Source: an uncultured Nodularia sp. (lineage in GTDB: Bacteria > Cyanobacteriota > Cyanobacteriia > Cyanobacteriales > Nostocaceae). From it: a stretch of 64,000 bases of DNA. The stretch covers positions 20,924-84,923 of the forward strand of contig CAIWDD010000021.1 in the NCBI GenBank assembly GCA_903911355.1, written 5' to 3'. The position numbers and the translations under genes were made by a program. The notes beneath the pieces are model-generated. The model was not told where the DNA came from, did not search any database, and saw nothing but the letters and a program-made list of their open reading frames with translations. Shown here one piece after another: positions 19,004 through 28,241 of this stretch; positions within the stretch are counted from its first letter, which is position 1; each line of letters opens with the position of its first letter.

Positions 19004-20440
19004 ATGACAACAACTATTGAACCATTAACCCATAAAAAATGGGCTCAGGCGATCGCTCAACCGGGGAAAGAATTTCCCCTCACTCCATTACCCATTCTCT
19101 GCGGCCAAGTCCCTAAAGGCTTACGCGGTACACTCTACCGCAATGGACCAGGAAGGTTAGAACGTGGTGGTGTTCATGTGGGACACTGGTTTGATGGTGA
19201 TGGGGCAATTTTGGCGGTTCATTTTACCGATGCTGGTGTTAGCGGAGTTTATCGTTATGTGCAAACTGCTGGCTATCAGGAAGAAACCGCAGCGGGTAAA
19301 CTGCTTTACGGTAATTATGGCATGACTGCACCCGGTGCAATTTGGAATCAATGGCTCAAACCAGTTAAGAATACTGCTAATACTTCGGTTCTACCATTAC
19401 CTGACAGACTTCTAGCACTTTGGGAAGGTGGTCATCCTCATTCCCTTGACCTCCAAACTTTAGAAACACGCGGTTTGGATAATTTAAATGGTCTGAACCA
19501 GGGACTAACCTATTCTGCTCATCCCAAAGTTGATCACCAAACGGGGGAAATTTTTAACTTTGGTGTCAGTCCGGGGATGAATGGAACTTTGAATATTTAT
19601 AAAAGTGAGTTGACTGGGAAAATTATTCAAAAAGCTGAAGTCCAACTTCCAGGTGTTCCATTAATCCACGATTTTGTTTTAGCTGGACAATATCTAATAT
19701 TTTTTATTCCACCACTACGGTTGAATATTCTCCCTGTGCTGACTGGTATCAGCACTTATAGTGAATGTTTTGATTGGAAACCAGAATTAGGTACTCAAAT
19801 CTTGGTAATTGACCGGGAAACCTTATCTTTAGTCAGTCGTGGAGAAACAGAACCTTGGTATCAATGGCATTTTGCTAATGGTTATGTAAATGCCAGTGGT
19901 GGTGTGGTGGTAGATTTCGCCCCTTATCAGGATTTTAACACAAATAAATATCTGGGGGAAGTAGCTACAGGTAAAACCCTCACAAGTGCTCAAAGTACCC
20001 TGACGCGAATTCATCTGCAACCCCAAACAGCTAAGTTGACATCAGTTGAGAAACTAATAAACCGCAGTTGTGAGTTTCCTCATGTCCCTAAGAGAAATTT
20101 AGGGAAACTTTCACCTTATACCTATATGTCCTCACACAGGGAAGGTACAGATATTAGTCAAGAAATATTAAATACTATCGGCCGTTTTGATCACCGCACT
20201 CAAACATTCACTGAGGCTAATTTACCGGAAAATTGCTACCCCAGTGAACCTTTACCTGTGGAAGATGTACACAACTCTCAGCAAGCTTGGGTGTTGACGG
20301 TGGTTTATGATGGTAATTGTCATAGTAGCGAAGTTTGGATATTTGATGGCGATCGCCTAGATACAGAACCGGTTTGTAGATTGGGATTACCCACTGTGAT
20401 TCCTCATGGCTTTCACGGTTACTTTCAAAGTGCTAAGTAG
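19004..20440 (+). CDS. carotenoid/apocarotenoid cleavage oxygenase
   Basis: Non-haem Fe(II) dioxygenase of the carotenoid cleavage (RPE65/CCD) family, 478 residues from the ATG at 19004. A GTG two codons earlier is equally open. The four iron-binding histidines are recognisable: TYSAHPKVD (H173), PLIHDFVL (H222), WHFANGY (H289) and the C-terminal IPHGFHGYF (H471). The N-terminal LRGTLYRNGPGRL block is a family hallmark. Length and motifs resemble cyanobacterial apocarotenoid 15,15'-oxygenase, which makes retinal. Substrate choice among carotenoids cannot be read from sequence. Confidence 0.9.
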   Translation: MTTTIEPLTHKKWAQAIAQPGKEFPLTPLPILCGQVPKGLRGTLYRNGPGRLERGGVHVGHWFDGDGAILAVHFTDAGVSGVYRYVQTAGYQEETAAGKLLYGNYGMTAPGAIWNQWLKPVKNTANTSVLPLPDRLLALWEGGHPHSLDLQTLETRGLDNLNGLNQGLTYSAHPKVDHQTGEIFNFGVSPGMNGTLNIYKSELTGKIIQKAEVQLPGVPLIHDFVLAGQYLIFFIPPLRLNILPVLTGISTYSECFDWKPELGTQILVIDRETLSLVSRGETEPWYQWHFANGYVNASGGVVVDFAPYQDFNTNKYLGEVATGKTLTSAQSTLTRIHLQPQTAKLTSVEKLINRSCEFPHVPKRNLGKLSPYTYMSSHREGTDISQEILNTIGRFDHRTQTFTEANLPENCYPSEPLPVEDVHNSQQAWVLTVVYDGNCHSSEVWIFDGDRLDTEPVCRLGLPTVIPHGFHGYFQSAK

Positions 20441-20453
20441 AGACCTGAAAACT

Positions 20454-22025
20454 TTAGAAATTCAAAATATCCAATGATTGAGCGATTTCTAAATCTGATA
20501 TTCTAGCACGAGCATCTTTAAGGGCTTCTAGTTGACCTTCTCGCCTATAAATATCTGCTGCTTTACAAAAATCATCAATTGCTAGTTGTTCCTCTCCTAG
20601 GTGAGAATAAACATTACCACGGTTATAATAGGCATGAGCATAATTACAATTAATCTTAATGATATAAGTATAATCCTCAATTGCTCCCTCGTAATCTCCT
20701 AGATCATAGCGAGCATGACCACGGTTATAATAAGCATCTACATAATTAGGATTAATCTGTATAGCCTCAGTATAGTCTGCAATTGCTCCTTGATAATCTT
20801 CTAAATCGGCACGAGCGTTACCACGATTTTTGTAAGCAACTGCATCTTGGGGGTTAATTTTTATTGCCTGAGATAGTCCTTGGTGATATTCTATGAAATA
20901 ACGTGCAATTCCCCGGTTTTTATAGGCATCTGCATAATTGGGGTTAATTTTTATTGCTTGAGTGTAATCCTCTATTGCTCCCTGATTATCTCCGATTTGA
21001 GAACGAGCTTCAGCACGATTTTTATAAGCAAGGGCAATATGAGGATTAATTCTGATAGCTTGAGTATAATCCGCGATTGCCTCTGGATAATTTCCTAGTT
21101 GATAATGGGCTAAACCTCTTTTATGGTAAACTTTATCATCATGAAAGTTTAGCTCGATTGCTTGGGAAAAATGCACAGTGGCAGATGGGTACTCTCCTAA
21201 CTGATAGTAAGTTAAACCTAATTTGTAATAACTTTCGGCATCAGCTTTTAGGTGTAATCCTTCTTTATAGTAATTAATTGCTGCTTCGTATTCCCCGATA
21301 TGAAAATACTCATCACCTAGTTTAATATAATTGTGATTGGAATCTTGATTGATAGATTTTAATTTATTGAAACTACATGAATTGCCTGGCAATTCTGATG
21401 AGTATGTATCTTGATAATTATCAGCTTTGCCTAACTGTTTTAGATAGCATAATAAACCACCTCCATATAATAACTGGTTGATGCCAAAAGAAATTTTCCC
21501 AGTTTTTAACTTAATCATTTTTGTTGGTAGAAATCCAGCTAAAAACAGGTGATACTCTGGTTGTGCTTCGTTGACATCCTCTTGAATTAAAATGCAAACT
21601 ATAACTGTATTTTTAGCAACTTCTTGAGAAGTAACTGACCATCTAACCTGACTAATACTACCATGACGTGACTTGACCTCAACGCCGATTTTTGAATCAG
21701 AATTTAAAGTAAAATCAACATTACCATCACCGCCGAATCGGGTTTCATAATCGACTTCTGTAATCAAATCAGCTAAACGTTCTTTAACAACTTCTTCCCC
21801 TAGTTTTCCCTTAAGATTGTTAATAAAAACGTCACGTACCGCGGAAGTGCGTTTATATTTTTCAGCCATCAACCAGCAAAATTCTCGTAATATCTTTAAT
21901 CTTTCTCCGGAGATGACAGTTAATTCACTATATTGACCTGCTATTTCACAATGAAGTAAACAACCCGATGTTAACCTGCTAATAAAGTCGGACTGTAGCG
22001 ATCGCAGTAGTGTAATCCAATCCAT
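20454..22025 (-). CDS. PD-(D/E)XK nuclease-like domain fused to TPR repeats
   Basis: 523-residue protein with two parts. Residues about 60-190 resemble a restriction-endonuclease-like fold: KGKLGEEVV (E77, E78), then GNVDFTL (D104) and IGVEVKSRHG (E116-V-K118), the D...ExK order of PD-(D/E)XK enzymes, close to DUF4365/Mrr-like domains. Residues about 230-500 are some eight TPR units, several nearly identical (AIADYTQAIxINP). One unit (at about 20865-20920) is short, lacking about seven residues of the AIADYT segment. No signal peptide. Nucleolytic activity is inferred from the motif alone. Confidence 0.8.
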   Translation of the reverse strand: MDWITLLRSLQSDFISRLTSGCLLHCEIAGQYSELTVISGERLKILREFCWLMAEKYKRTSAVRDVFINNLKGKLGEEVVKERLADLITEVDYETRFGGDGNVDFTLNSDSKIGVEVKSRHGSISQVRWSVTSQEVAKNTVIVCILIQEDVNEAQPEYHLFLAGFLPTKMIKLKTGKISFGINQLLYGGGLLCYLKQLGKADNYQDTYSSELPGNSCSFNKLKSINQDSNHNYIKLGDEYFHIGEYEAAINYYKEGLHLKADAESYYKLGLTYYQLGEYPSATVHFSQAIELNFHDDKVYHKRGLAHYQLGNYPEAIADYTQAIRINPHIALAYKNRAEARSQIGDNQGAIEDYTQAIKINPNYADAYKNRGIARYFIEYHQGLSQAIKINPQDAVAYKNRGNARADLEDYQGAIADYTEAIQINPNYVDAYYNRGHARYDLGDYEGAIEDYTYIIKINCNYAHAYYNRGNVYSHLGEEQLAIDDFCKAADIYRREGQLEALKDARARISDLEIAQSLDILNF

Positions 22026-22094
22026 GTATCATTCTGCGCATCTGGTGATGAAATTATTGTATGAAAATTTAGAACTAAAGTAAACCTGTGAGGG

Positions 22095-22120
22095 AAAAGT
22101 GCTGAGTGTTCAGCACTTTT
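22095..22120 (-). terminator. strong hairpin terminator after the LCP gene
   Basis: A perfect 11-bp stem (AAAAGTGCTGA with TCAGCACTTTT) and a 4-base loop lie 12 bases downstream of the LCP gene stop. On the minus strand the stem ends in TTTT. It separates that gene from the TPR gene further on. Confidence 0.85.
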
Positions 22121-22131
22121 ATGGATAAGTT

Positions 22132-23559
22132 TTAATAAGTCATGTCCCAGGGACGTGTTTTTTGTTGTAACCAATCCTCACCCAACTGGATAGTAACATC
22201 AGAATCAATAATACCAGTGCTTTCTATGCGTACTTCCCCAAATCCCAAAGTATCGCGAATTAACTGTGCATTCTCAATATCTCCTTGCTGGGCGATGATA
22301 TTGGTCACCTTCAGGGATTCCCGCCAAGGTGCGGATATATAAACGCGGCGATATCCGAATTGTTCTAAATCTCGGACTACAGAAATCAGTTGCGAGCGAT
22401 CGCTACCTGTGCTATCTTGAATATAAACTCGCAGAGAATGATAATCAACCTCTTGGGCTTCGCGAGTTAATTCGACACCAAAATGTTGATACATCATTCT
22501 AGAAATACCAGTTTCGTCTGGTATCCAATAGCTAGCCAGATATTCACCGGGTTGGCTAAAGCGACCTGGTAACATCAACATATGCATATTAGAACGGTTG
22601 ACTCGCACACCAAAGCCTGCTAGTGCTAATAATTCTTCAACTGTTAAATTGGTATCGATATTTTCTTTGACCAGATTGAGAATTTTGGGTAATTGGGTTA
22701 ATGTTACAGGGTTAAGAGTCTGGTCTATCAAAGCTCTGATGACCGTTTGTTGACGCTGAACCCGGCCAATATCTCCGAGCTCGTCATGGCGAAAGCGTAA
22801 TAGCTGCAAAGCCTGATCACCGTCAAGATGCTGTTCACCTGCCTTTAAATTAATATATAGGCGTTGAGAGTCATCTTGGTATCGCAAATCCTTGGGAACA
22901 TTGACTGTGACTCCACCCAAAGCATCGATCAGTTTACCAACACCCAGAACATTAATACGGATATAGCGGTGAATTGTTATATCACCCAGGAGTTGACTAA
23001 CACTTTGAGCGGTTAAAGCTGGACCCCCATCAACATTAGCAGCATTGAGTTTTTTCACTCCATACCCAATTACTTCTGTACGAGTGTCTCTGGGGATTGA
23101 GAGCATAGCTATTTTTTTTGTAGCTGGATCAAATTTGATCAAGATCATGACATCAGCCAACCCATCAAAAGAATTTACCTGGGGTTCATAGCCCAGATGC
23201 TGCAATTGGGCTGGAGGATTAATCAAATCCGATGGGAGGACGCTCATCCCCATCACTAACAGATTCACAGGGCGAGTTAATTCCGAAAATCGTAACCCAC
23301 CGCCAGAAATGCGATCTGTATCAAAAACCGCTTCTTCTTGGGGGCTTAACTGTGCTTGCTGCAATGGGCTACTAGTAAGGGAAACCGCTAACATCGCCCC
23401 TACTGTTGCTGAGACTATAGCAATACCACTCATACCCAGCCAGAACAACACCCAACCTCGAGATTTAGGGCTGTGGGAATTTGGTTTTTTTGATTTGATC
23501 GCCTTGGCTAATTGCTTTTGTTTTGCCGAAGTTCTTTGACTGGTCACAGACTTCCTCAC
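22132..23559 (-). CDS. LytR-CpsA-Psr (LCP) family protein with LytR C-terminal domain
   Basis: LCP proteins transfer lipid-linked glycopolymers onto the cell wall at the outer face of the cytoplasmic membrane. The 475-residue protein has a basic cytoplasmic N-terminus, one membrane segment (about 36-60), and the LCP domain. Conserved LCP features include MILIKFDPATKKIAMLSIPRDTR, KLNAANVDGGP and LLRFRHDELGDIGRVQRQQ. A LytR_C domain closes the protein (about 375-465). The start is GTG at 23559; no better start is nearby. The cyanobacterial acceptor polymer is unknown. It faces a 913-bp gap upstream. Confidence 0.9.
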   Translation of the reverse strand: MRKSVTSQRTSAKQKQLAKAIKSKKPNSHSPKSRGWVLFWLGMSGIAIVSATVGAMLAVSLTSSPLQQAQLSPQEEAVFDTDRISGGGLRFSELTRPVNLLVMGMSVLPSDLINPPAQLQHLGYEPQVNSFDGLADVMILIKFDPATKKIAMLSIPRDTRTEVIGYGVKKLNAANVDGGPALTAQSVSQLLGDITIHRYIRINVLGVGKLIDALGGVTVNVPKDLRYQDDSQRLYINLKAGEQHLDGDQALQLLRFRHDELGDIGRVQRQQTVIRALIDQTLNPVTLTQLPKILNLVKENIDTNLTVEELLALAGFGVRVNRSNMHMLMLPGRFSQPGEYLASYWIPDETGISRMMYQHFGVELTREAQEVDYHSLRVYIQDSTGSDRSQLISVVRDLEQFGYRRVYISAPWRESLKVTNIIAQQGDIENAQLIRDTLGFGEVRIESTGIIDSDVTIQLGEDWLQQKTRPWDMTY

Positions 23560-24472
23560 ACTTACTGCTCATTAAACTCTGTAAATTTTCTGACTAATTA
23601 ATACGCAACGAAACTAACTCATATAAATACCTACTATCTGGTCAACTCAGTCAACAAACCTACGGACAGGGATAGCGGTGTTCACCGCTGGGAAATACTA
23701 CTTTTGCAATAGATATAATCCCAGCCAGTAACTTTCCTTATATATATTAGTCCCTGGCCTACCTAATTCATAATGTCTTGACCTTACCCAAAGACTAAAC
23801 AAATAGTTTAGGAATGTGTCCGCACCCGGAGAGCATTCTCAATGGAATTAGTACCGCAAAGCACAAGTCAAAAGTTCAAAGGTTTTTATTTTAGGACTTT
23901 CGACTTTTTTTAAATGGTATACCTATTTACGCTGTGCCGAACTAATTCAACAGGTAAGATTTGCTTCTTAGCCCCTCAGTTCCGTGAGGGTTGAATTATT
24001 GACATAACTTAACCTTTAATTAACCGTACTAACTTGTGATGGTTGTGTTAAGGATCACATTTATAGGATTTCTCATTTTTTGGTGGCTAATCCGGAGATA
24101 ATTAATTGAAGTATGACAACAATCAGTTAGTTTGACCAGACCTGATCAGAGATCATCTGCAATTGGCGAAAAAATCAGTGAAAATACTCGTGAAATGTGG
24201 GCTTCATGGCAAGAATGAAGAGGATTGCTTGCCCAATAGTGGGTCAGCAAAACTACTGAACCCTGATTCTCGGTAAAATGTTCGCTGTATGACCTGAACG
24301 GTCTTGTAGAGGTAGATGTATATTGATTTTACTGGGAATTCTCAATTGGTTCAAGATTTTTCAGAAGATTGAGTCTGATCCTAAACTAGAGAGATGAAAT
24401 GCGATGATGTAGTTAGAGATAATAAGCTATAGAAAAAGATTTGATTTAGTTCTATCCCGCAATCGGCTAAAG
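23560..24472. other. 913-bp intergenic region between divergent genes
   Basis: No convincing gene is present; only very short frames with stops. It contains a 7-bp hairpin (AGCGGTG/CACCGCT, 23674-23689), a 6-bp hairpin (CCCTCA/TGAGGG, about 23973-23990) and a Pho-box-like tandem repeat (24008-24026). I see no tRNA, tmRNA, RNase P or SRP RNA signature. The length leaves room for an unannotated small RNA. Confidence 0.5.
24008..24026 (+). promoter_or_regulatory. Pho-box-like tandem repeat
   Basis: CTTAACCT, three bases, then ATTAACCG. The first unit fits the cyanobacterial Pho-box unit YTTAAYYW in full and the second at six of eight positions, with the expected 11-base period. It lies about 450 bp from the start of either flanking gene, so its target is unclear. 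Confidence 0.4.
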
Positions 24473-25633
24473 ATGCAGACACGCAAGCTACTCAACTGGT
24501 GGCAGACATTTACACCCATAACGCGCCTGGGGGCGATCGCGTTATGCGCCCCACTTTTGGTTCTCAATGGTTGGGCGATTTCAGCAATTTTCCATTATTT
24601 CCACTCCCTTATCGTGATTTTGGTGGGAGCCTCAGTACTAGCATTTCTGCTCAACTATCCCGTCAGCTGGATGGAGAGTCAAGGTGCTAGGCGAGAACAA
24701 GTTGCTATTTTAGTTTTTTTGTTAGCCTTATCGGTCCTATTGGCCCTGGGTGTTACCCTGTTTCCCCTAGCTCTCACCCAAGCCCAGCAATTAGTGGCGC
24801 GATTACCAGAGTTAATCGACTCTGGACGTTCTCAGTTGATGATGTTAAATGAGAAAGCAGAAACCCTGAATTTACCAATTAATCTTGATGCTCTTGTTGT
24901 CCAAATTAACGATCGCGTCAAGAGTCAATTACAACAAATCGCCGGACAAGTGTTAAATCTAGCTGTGGTGACATTCACTAGCCTGCTAGATTTTCTCTTA
25001 ACCATGGTTTTGACTTTTTATCTTTTGCAGCATGGCGGTGAACTTTGGCAGAGTTTAGTAGAATGGCTACCTACCAAGTTTCGCGAACCTTTCTCTAAAA
25101 CAGTACGCCTGAGTTTTCAGAACTTTTTTATCACCCAACTGATTTTATCTACCTGTATGGCATCAGCCCTAATTCCCACGTTTTTGTGGCTAAAAGTGCC
25201 ATTTGGGTTGTTGTTCGGCTTAACTATTGGCATCATGGCTCTTGTGCCCTTTGGTGGTTCGGTGGGGATAGCCCTGACTACTTCCCTAGTAGCCCTGCAA
25301 GATTTCTCTATGGGAATCAAGGTGGTCATCGCCGCGGTAATTGTGCAGCAAATTTTGGAGAACTTAATTGCACCACGTATCTTAGGTAGTTTTACTGGCT
25401 TAAACCCAGTTTGGGTACTGATTTCTGTGCTTACAGGGGCGAGAGTTGGTGGACTTTTAGGGGTAATTGTGGCAGTACCAACGGCTGTAATTATTAAGAC
25501 TGCTTTAACAGCCCTGCGTCCCCAGGGTTTAAACGGTGAAATCGAAGAGAAAGCTGCACACGTTCTGACGGAAAAATCACTAACACCTGAAACTAACAAT
25601 GCTCTAGGTGTTTCCGAACCGACATTACCGTAG
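24473..25633 (+). CDS. AI-2E family (PerM/UPF0118) transporter
   Basis: Polytopic inner-membrane protein of the AI-2 exporter/PerM superfamily, 386 residues. Two close N-terminal membrane segments (about 20-60), a third (about 75-100), a soluble helical insert (about 105-165) and five or so C-terminal segments give the typical layout. Family motifs include LLTMVLTFYLLQHG, GLLFGLTIGIMALVPFGG and the C-terminal GLNPVWVLISVLTGARVGGLLGVIVAVP. Substrates vary across the family (signals, ions), so none is assigned. It is convergent with the serpin gene, 22 bp apart. Confidence 0.88.
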   Translation: MQTRKLLNWWQTFTPITRLGAIALCAPLLVLNGWAISAIFHYFHSLIVILVGASVLAFLLNYPVSWMESQGARREQVAILVFLLALSVLLALGVTLFPLALTQAQQLVARLPELIDSGRSQLMMLNEKAETLNLPINLDALVVQINDRVKSQLQQIAGQVLNLAVVTFTSLLDFLLTMVLTFYLLQHGGELWQSLVEWLPTKFREPFSKTVRLSFQNFFITQLILSTCMASALIPTFLWLKVPFGLLFGLTIGIMALVPFGGSVGIALTTSLVALQDFSMGIKVVIAAVIVQQILENLIAPRILGSFTGLNPVWVLISVLTGARVGGLLGVIVAVPTAVIIKTALTALRPQGLNGEIEEKAAHVLTEKSLTPETNNALGVSEPTLP

Positions 25634-25655
25634 TGATGAGGAGTGTTTTATATGG

Positions 25656-26984
25656 TTACTGAGGGTCAGTAATGACACCCATAAACAAAATGCTCCCTGT
25701 TTGATGATCTCGAATAGCACAGAAAAAGGGACGGTCAACAATCATGCGAAAAGGTTCCGGTTTTTCTCTAAAAGCTGTTGCTACCATTCCTACTGATGTG
25801 GCGGCGCTGGCTTCTGTACCTTCTTCGTTGACTTCGACAAATGTTTTATGTTTGACCTGACTAATTTTGACATTATTACCTATACCGGAAAAGTTGGCTT
25901 GATTGCTAAAAGCTTCTGACATCCCTAAGGCTTTGAGCGCATCATTGAGTGTTACATCATAATCTGTTTTGAAGCGGGGTAAGCGAATAAATCCATCCCG
26001 TTTTCTTAACTGAGAAATCCATTTTTCCCAGTTGTCAAAATTCAAGTTTTCATAAAAGTTTGGGAGGTCGGATTCCTGCTTGGGTAAGAAGATATAAAAG
26101 CTGATTTTGCCATCTTCGCCATAAGGTAAACTCACCGCCTGAAACTGGTCGTTTTCATAGTATCTATATTCCCCTGTTTGCGACATCATCGGGTGTTGCT
26201 TCTGTTCACCAGATATTAATCTAAAAGGATATTTGGCAGTTTGTGATTTATCAAACTTACTACTCCATTGCCCTTTAAAATATATGGCATTAATCAGAAA
26301 CAATACCTGCTCAGGTGGAATTTGCTCGACTATTTTGGTGATTTTTCCCCGAGTACTGTCTTCAACCCACTTATTGATAGTATTGGCAGATGCGCCATCT
26401 TCAAAGTCTAATTTTTTCACCGGGGCTTTGTATAGGTCCTGGATACTTTGGATAAAATTCGGCTGTAATGTAGCTTGTTGATTTGCCCATAGTGAGTTAG
26501 CAATAGTCAGTTGCACTTGGGGATCAGGATTTTCTAGTAACCCTTTTAATGTGGCGTAGGCTGAGTTAATTTCTGGTAGACTCATGCCCTGTAATTCTAG
26601 GGTTTTAGCCATTTCCTGTTGAGTGGAACCACTGGCGCCATTATATGCCATGGACAGGGCGATCGCTATACTTGAAGGTGATAGAAAAATGTTATCTTCA
26701 CTACTGTTTTTTTGCAAAATTTGGGAAAACAGTTTGAAGCCAAATCTATTATTAGCATCTACAAGTTTCTGATCAGAGATTAATATTTCTTTGGGTAAGG
26801 GAGTCTCGGAATAATGTAGATCAGATTGGGTCAGGGAATTTGTACTCCCACTTACTTGAGAACAACCCAAGACACTGAACAGGACAACACTAGCTGCCGC
26901 CAAAACGTAACGTCTCCCTAGACTTACACCATAACGTCTTTGTAGGAATGTTGTTGCCACACCACTTAGTTTTTGCCGATTCAT
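25656..26984 (-). CDS. serpin (serine protease inhibitor), predicted lipoprotein
   Basis: Serpins trap serine or cysteine proteases by a large conformational change. The protein is 442 residues from the ATG at 26984, preceded by AGGTGG. The open frame reaches a TTG seven codons upstream. An N-terminal hydrophobic stretch ends in SVLGCSQ, a lipobox. The serpin body shows NAIYFKGQW and MIVDRPFFCAIRDH. The hinge EEGTEASAAT fits the inhibitory pattern (P17 Glu, P15 Gly, small residues P12-P9), so it is probably a real inhibitor. By counting, P1 is near Thr in VATAF. The target protease is unknown. Confidence 0.92.
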   Translation of the reverse strand: MNRQKLSGVATTFLQRRYGVSLGRRYVLAAASVVLFSVLGCSQVSGSTNSLTQSDLHYSETPLPKEILISDQKLVDANNRFGFKLFSQILQKNSSEDNIFLSPSSIAIALSMAYNGASGSTQQEMAKTLELQGMSLPEINSAYATLKGLLENPDPQVQLTIANSLWANQQATLQPNFIQSIQDLYKAPVKKLDFEDGASANTINKWVEDSTRGKITKIVEQIPPEQVLFLINAIYFKGQWSSKFDKSQTAKYPFRLISGEQKQHPMMSQTGEYRYYENDQFQAVSLPYGEDGKISFYIFLPKQESDLPNFYENLNFDNWEKWISQLRKRDGFIRLPRFKTDYDVTLNDALKALGMSEAFSNQANFSGIGNNVKISQVKHKTFVEVNEEGTEASAATSVGMVATAFREKPEPFRMIVDRPFFCAIRDHQTGSILFMGVITDPQ

Positions 26985-27235
26985 TCTGCCACCTAGTTTA
27001 CCCAACGTTTTTCGCAGTCGATCTAAAATTGAGGCTCAATTATGTTCCGATTGCTTACTATTGCATTTACAACCATCAAAACTACAGACGGTTACAGTTT
27101 TAGTAACAGTCAAGGGAATAGGGAATGGACATCTGCCTTTTTTCATAAAGTCCACAGAGGAACACAGATATTAAGTGTATTATTATACGTTTTAACTTAG
27201 GTTATTCAAATGATTAGCAGCAATCAATGGCTGAA

Positions 27236-28231
27236 TTAGAAAAAGTACTTCTGCCTAATTTTTTTGTATATGTTCTTGATCCTTAGTTTGAGTAACCGAG
27301 TTTTTGATAAGTCTTTGATATTGGGTGAAAAATTAATTTTGTTGTCAAAGAATTCGTTTAATTCTTGCAAAATAATTTGAAATCTTCTGATAATATTTTC
27401 CCGGCGATATTCGACAAAAAATTCTTCAGATAATTTGATAGTTTCTGATGATTTCAGGGAATTTATAACGCGTTGCAGGTCATACTCTTTGGAGTAGCCG
27501 GCGATTTTATAGCAATTAAACCCAGGGTCTAAATAATCTGACAGTCCACCGTTGATACTGGAAAATACCTGACAGCCACAGGCAAGAGCTTCCATGGGTT
27601 GTAGTCCAAAGCCTTCACTAACGAACTGTTGGGCCCAATATTCGGCAGAGTCATACAGGTAAATCTTTGTTTGGTTAAATAGACCGGGTAAGTCTTCTAC
27701 ATAAGAGTCAACTAATTTTAGGTTACACTGTTTCTGCAAAGCGGGGATCAATTCTTGCATTAAATACTCAGAAGATTTTCGGGCTTGAACTAAAACATCA
27801 ATGTCCCGCTCTAAATGTAAATTTTGAAATTCATTACTGATTTGATTGGGCAAATAATAAATTAAAGAATTAGGGGACTTTTGCCCCCAATATCCCATAG
27901 TGTTGCGGCTGACTGTGATGATGGGAATACTAGCGGGTAGGCGAAACTTGTAACCGGCACTATGGGCATGGTAGATAACGTTATATTGCTGGAGTTTTTT
28001 GGCTAGCTGGGGTACATCAAATCCCCAGCTAATGACAAAAATAGCCTGATCTAAATTTTTTTGGGTGAGCAGATCATCGATAAACAGTTGGTCTGTTTCT
28101 CTTTGGCGATAAGTGACGACATCAGCGTTACAGATTTGCTGCGCTAGCTTAACTGTTTTTAATTCTGCCCAAAGTCCACCACAGGCAAATTTGCCATAAG
28201 TACCGGGAAGTAAGAAGTAAAGCTTTCTCAT
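27236..28231 (-). CDS. glycosyltransferase, GT4-like
   Basis: Predicted GT-B-fold glycosyltransferase of 331 residues from the ATG at 28231 (MRKLYFLLPGTYGKF). The frame is open further upstream but into the DUF6391 gene. The C-terminal half has the nucleotide-sugar site pattern FVSEGFGLQPMEALACGCQVFSS with its two glutamates, and DYLDPGFNCY. The N-terminal domain is short, and a basic tail (about 300-331) may help it bind membranes. Donor and acceptor cannot be assigned. It begins 10 bp after the DUF6391 stop, so the two are probably co-transcribed. Confidence 0.78.
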   Translation of the reverse strand: MRKLYFLLPGTYGKFACGGLWAELKTVKLAQQICNADVVTYRQRETDQLFIDDLLTQKNLDQAIFVISWGFDVPQLAKKLQQYNVIYHAHSAGYKFRLPASIPIITVSRNTMGYWGQKSPNSLIYYLPNQISNEFQNLHLERDIDVLVQARKSSEYLMQELIPALQKQCNLKLVDSYVEDLPGLFNQTKIYLYDSAEYWAQQFVSEGFGLQPMEALACGCQVFSSINGGLSDYLDPGFNCYKIAGYSKEYDLQRVINSLKSSETIKLSEEFFVEYRRENIIRRFQIILQELNEFFDNKINFSPNIKDLSKTRLLKLRIKNIYKKIRQKYFF

Positions 28232-28241
28232 GATTAATTGT

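Noticed and set aside
23560..24472. A housekeeping structural RNA (RNase P, tmRNA, SRP) in the long gap
   Set aside because: I looked for the conserved ends of these RNAs and saw none; only small hairpins are present.
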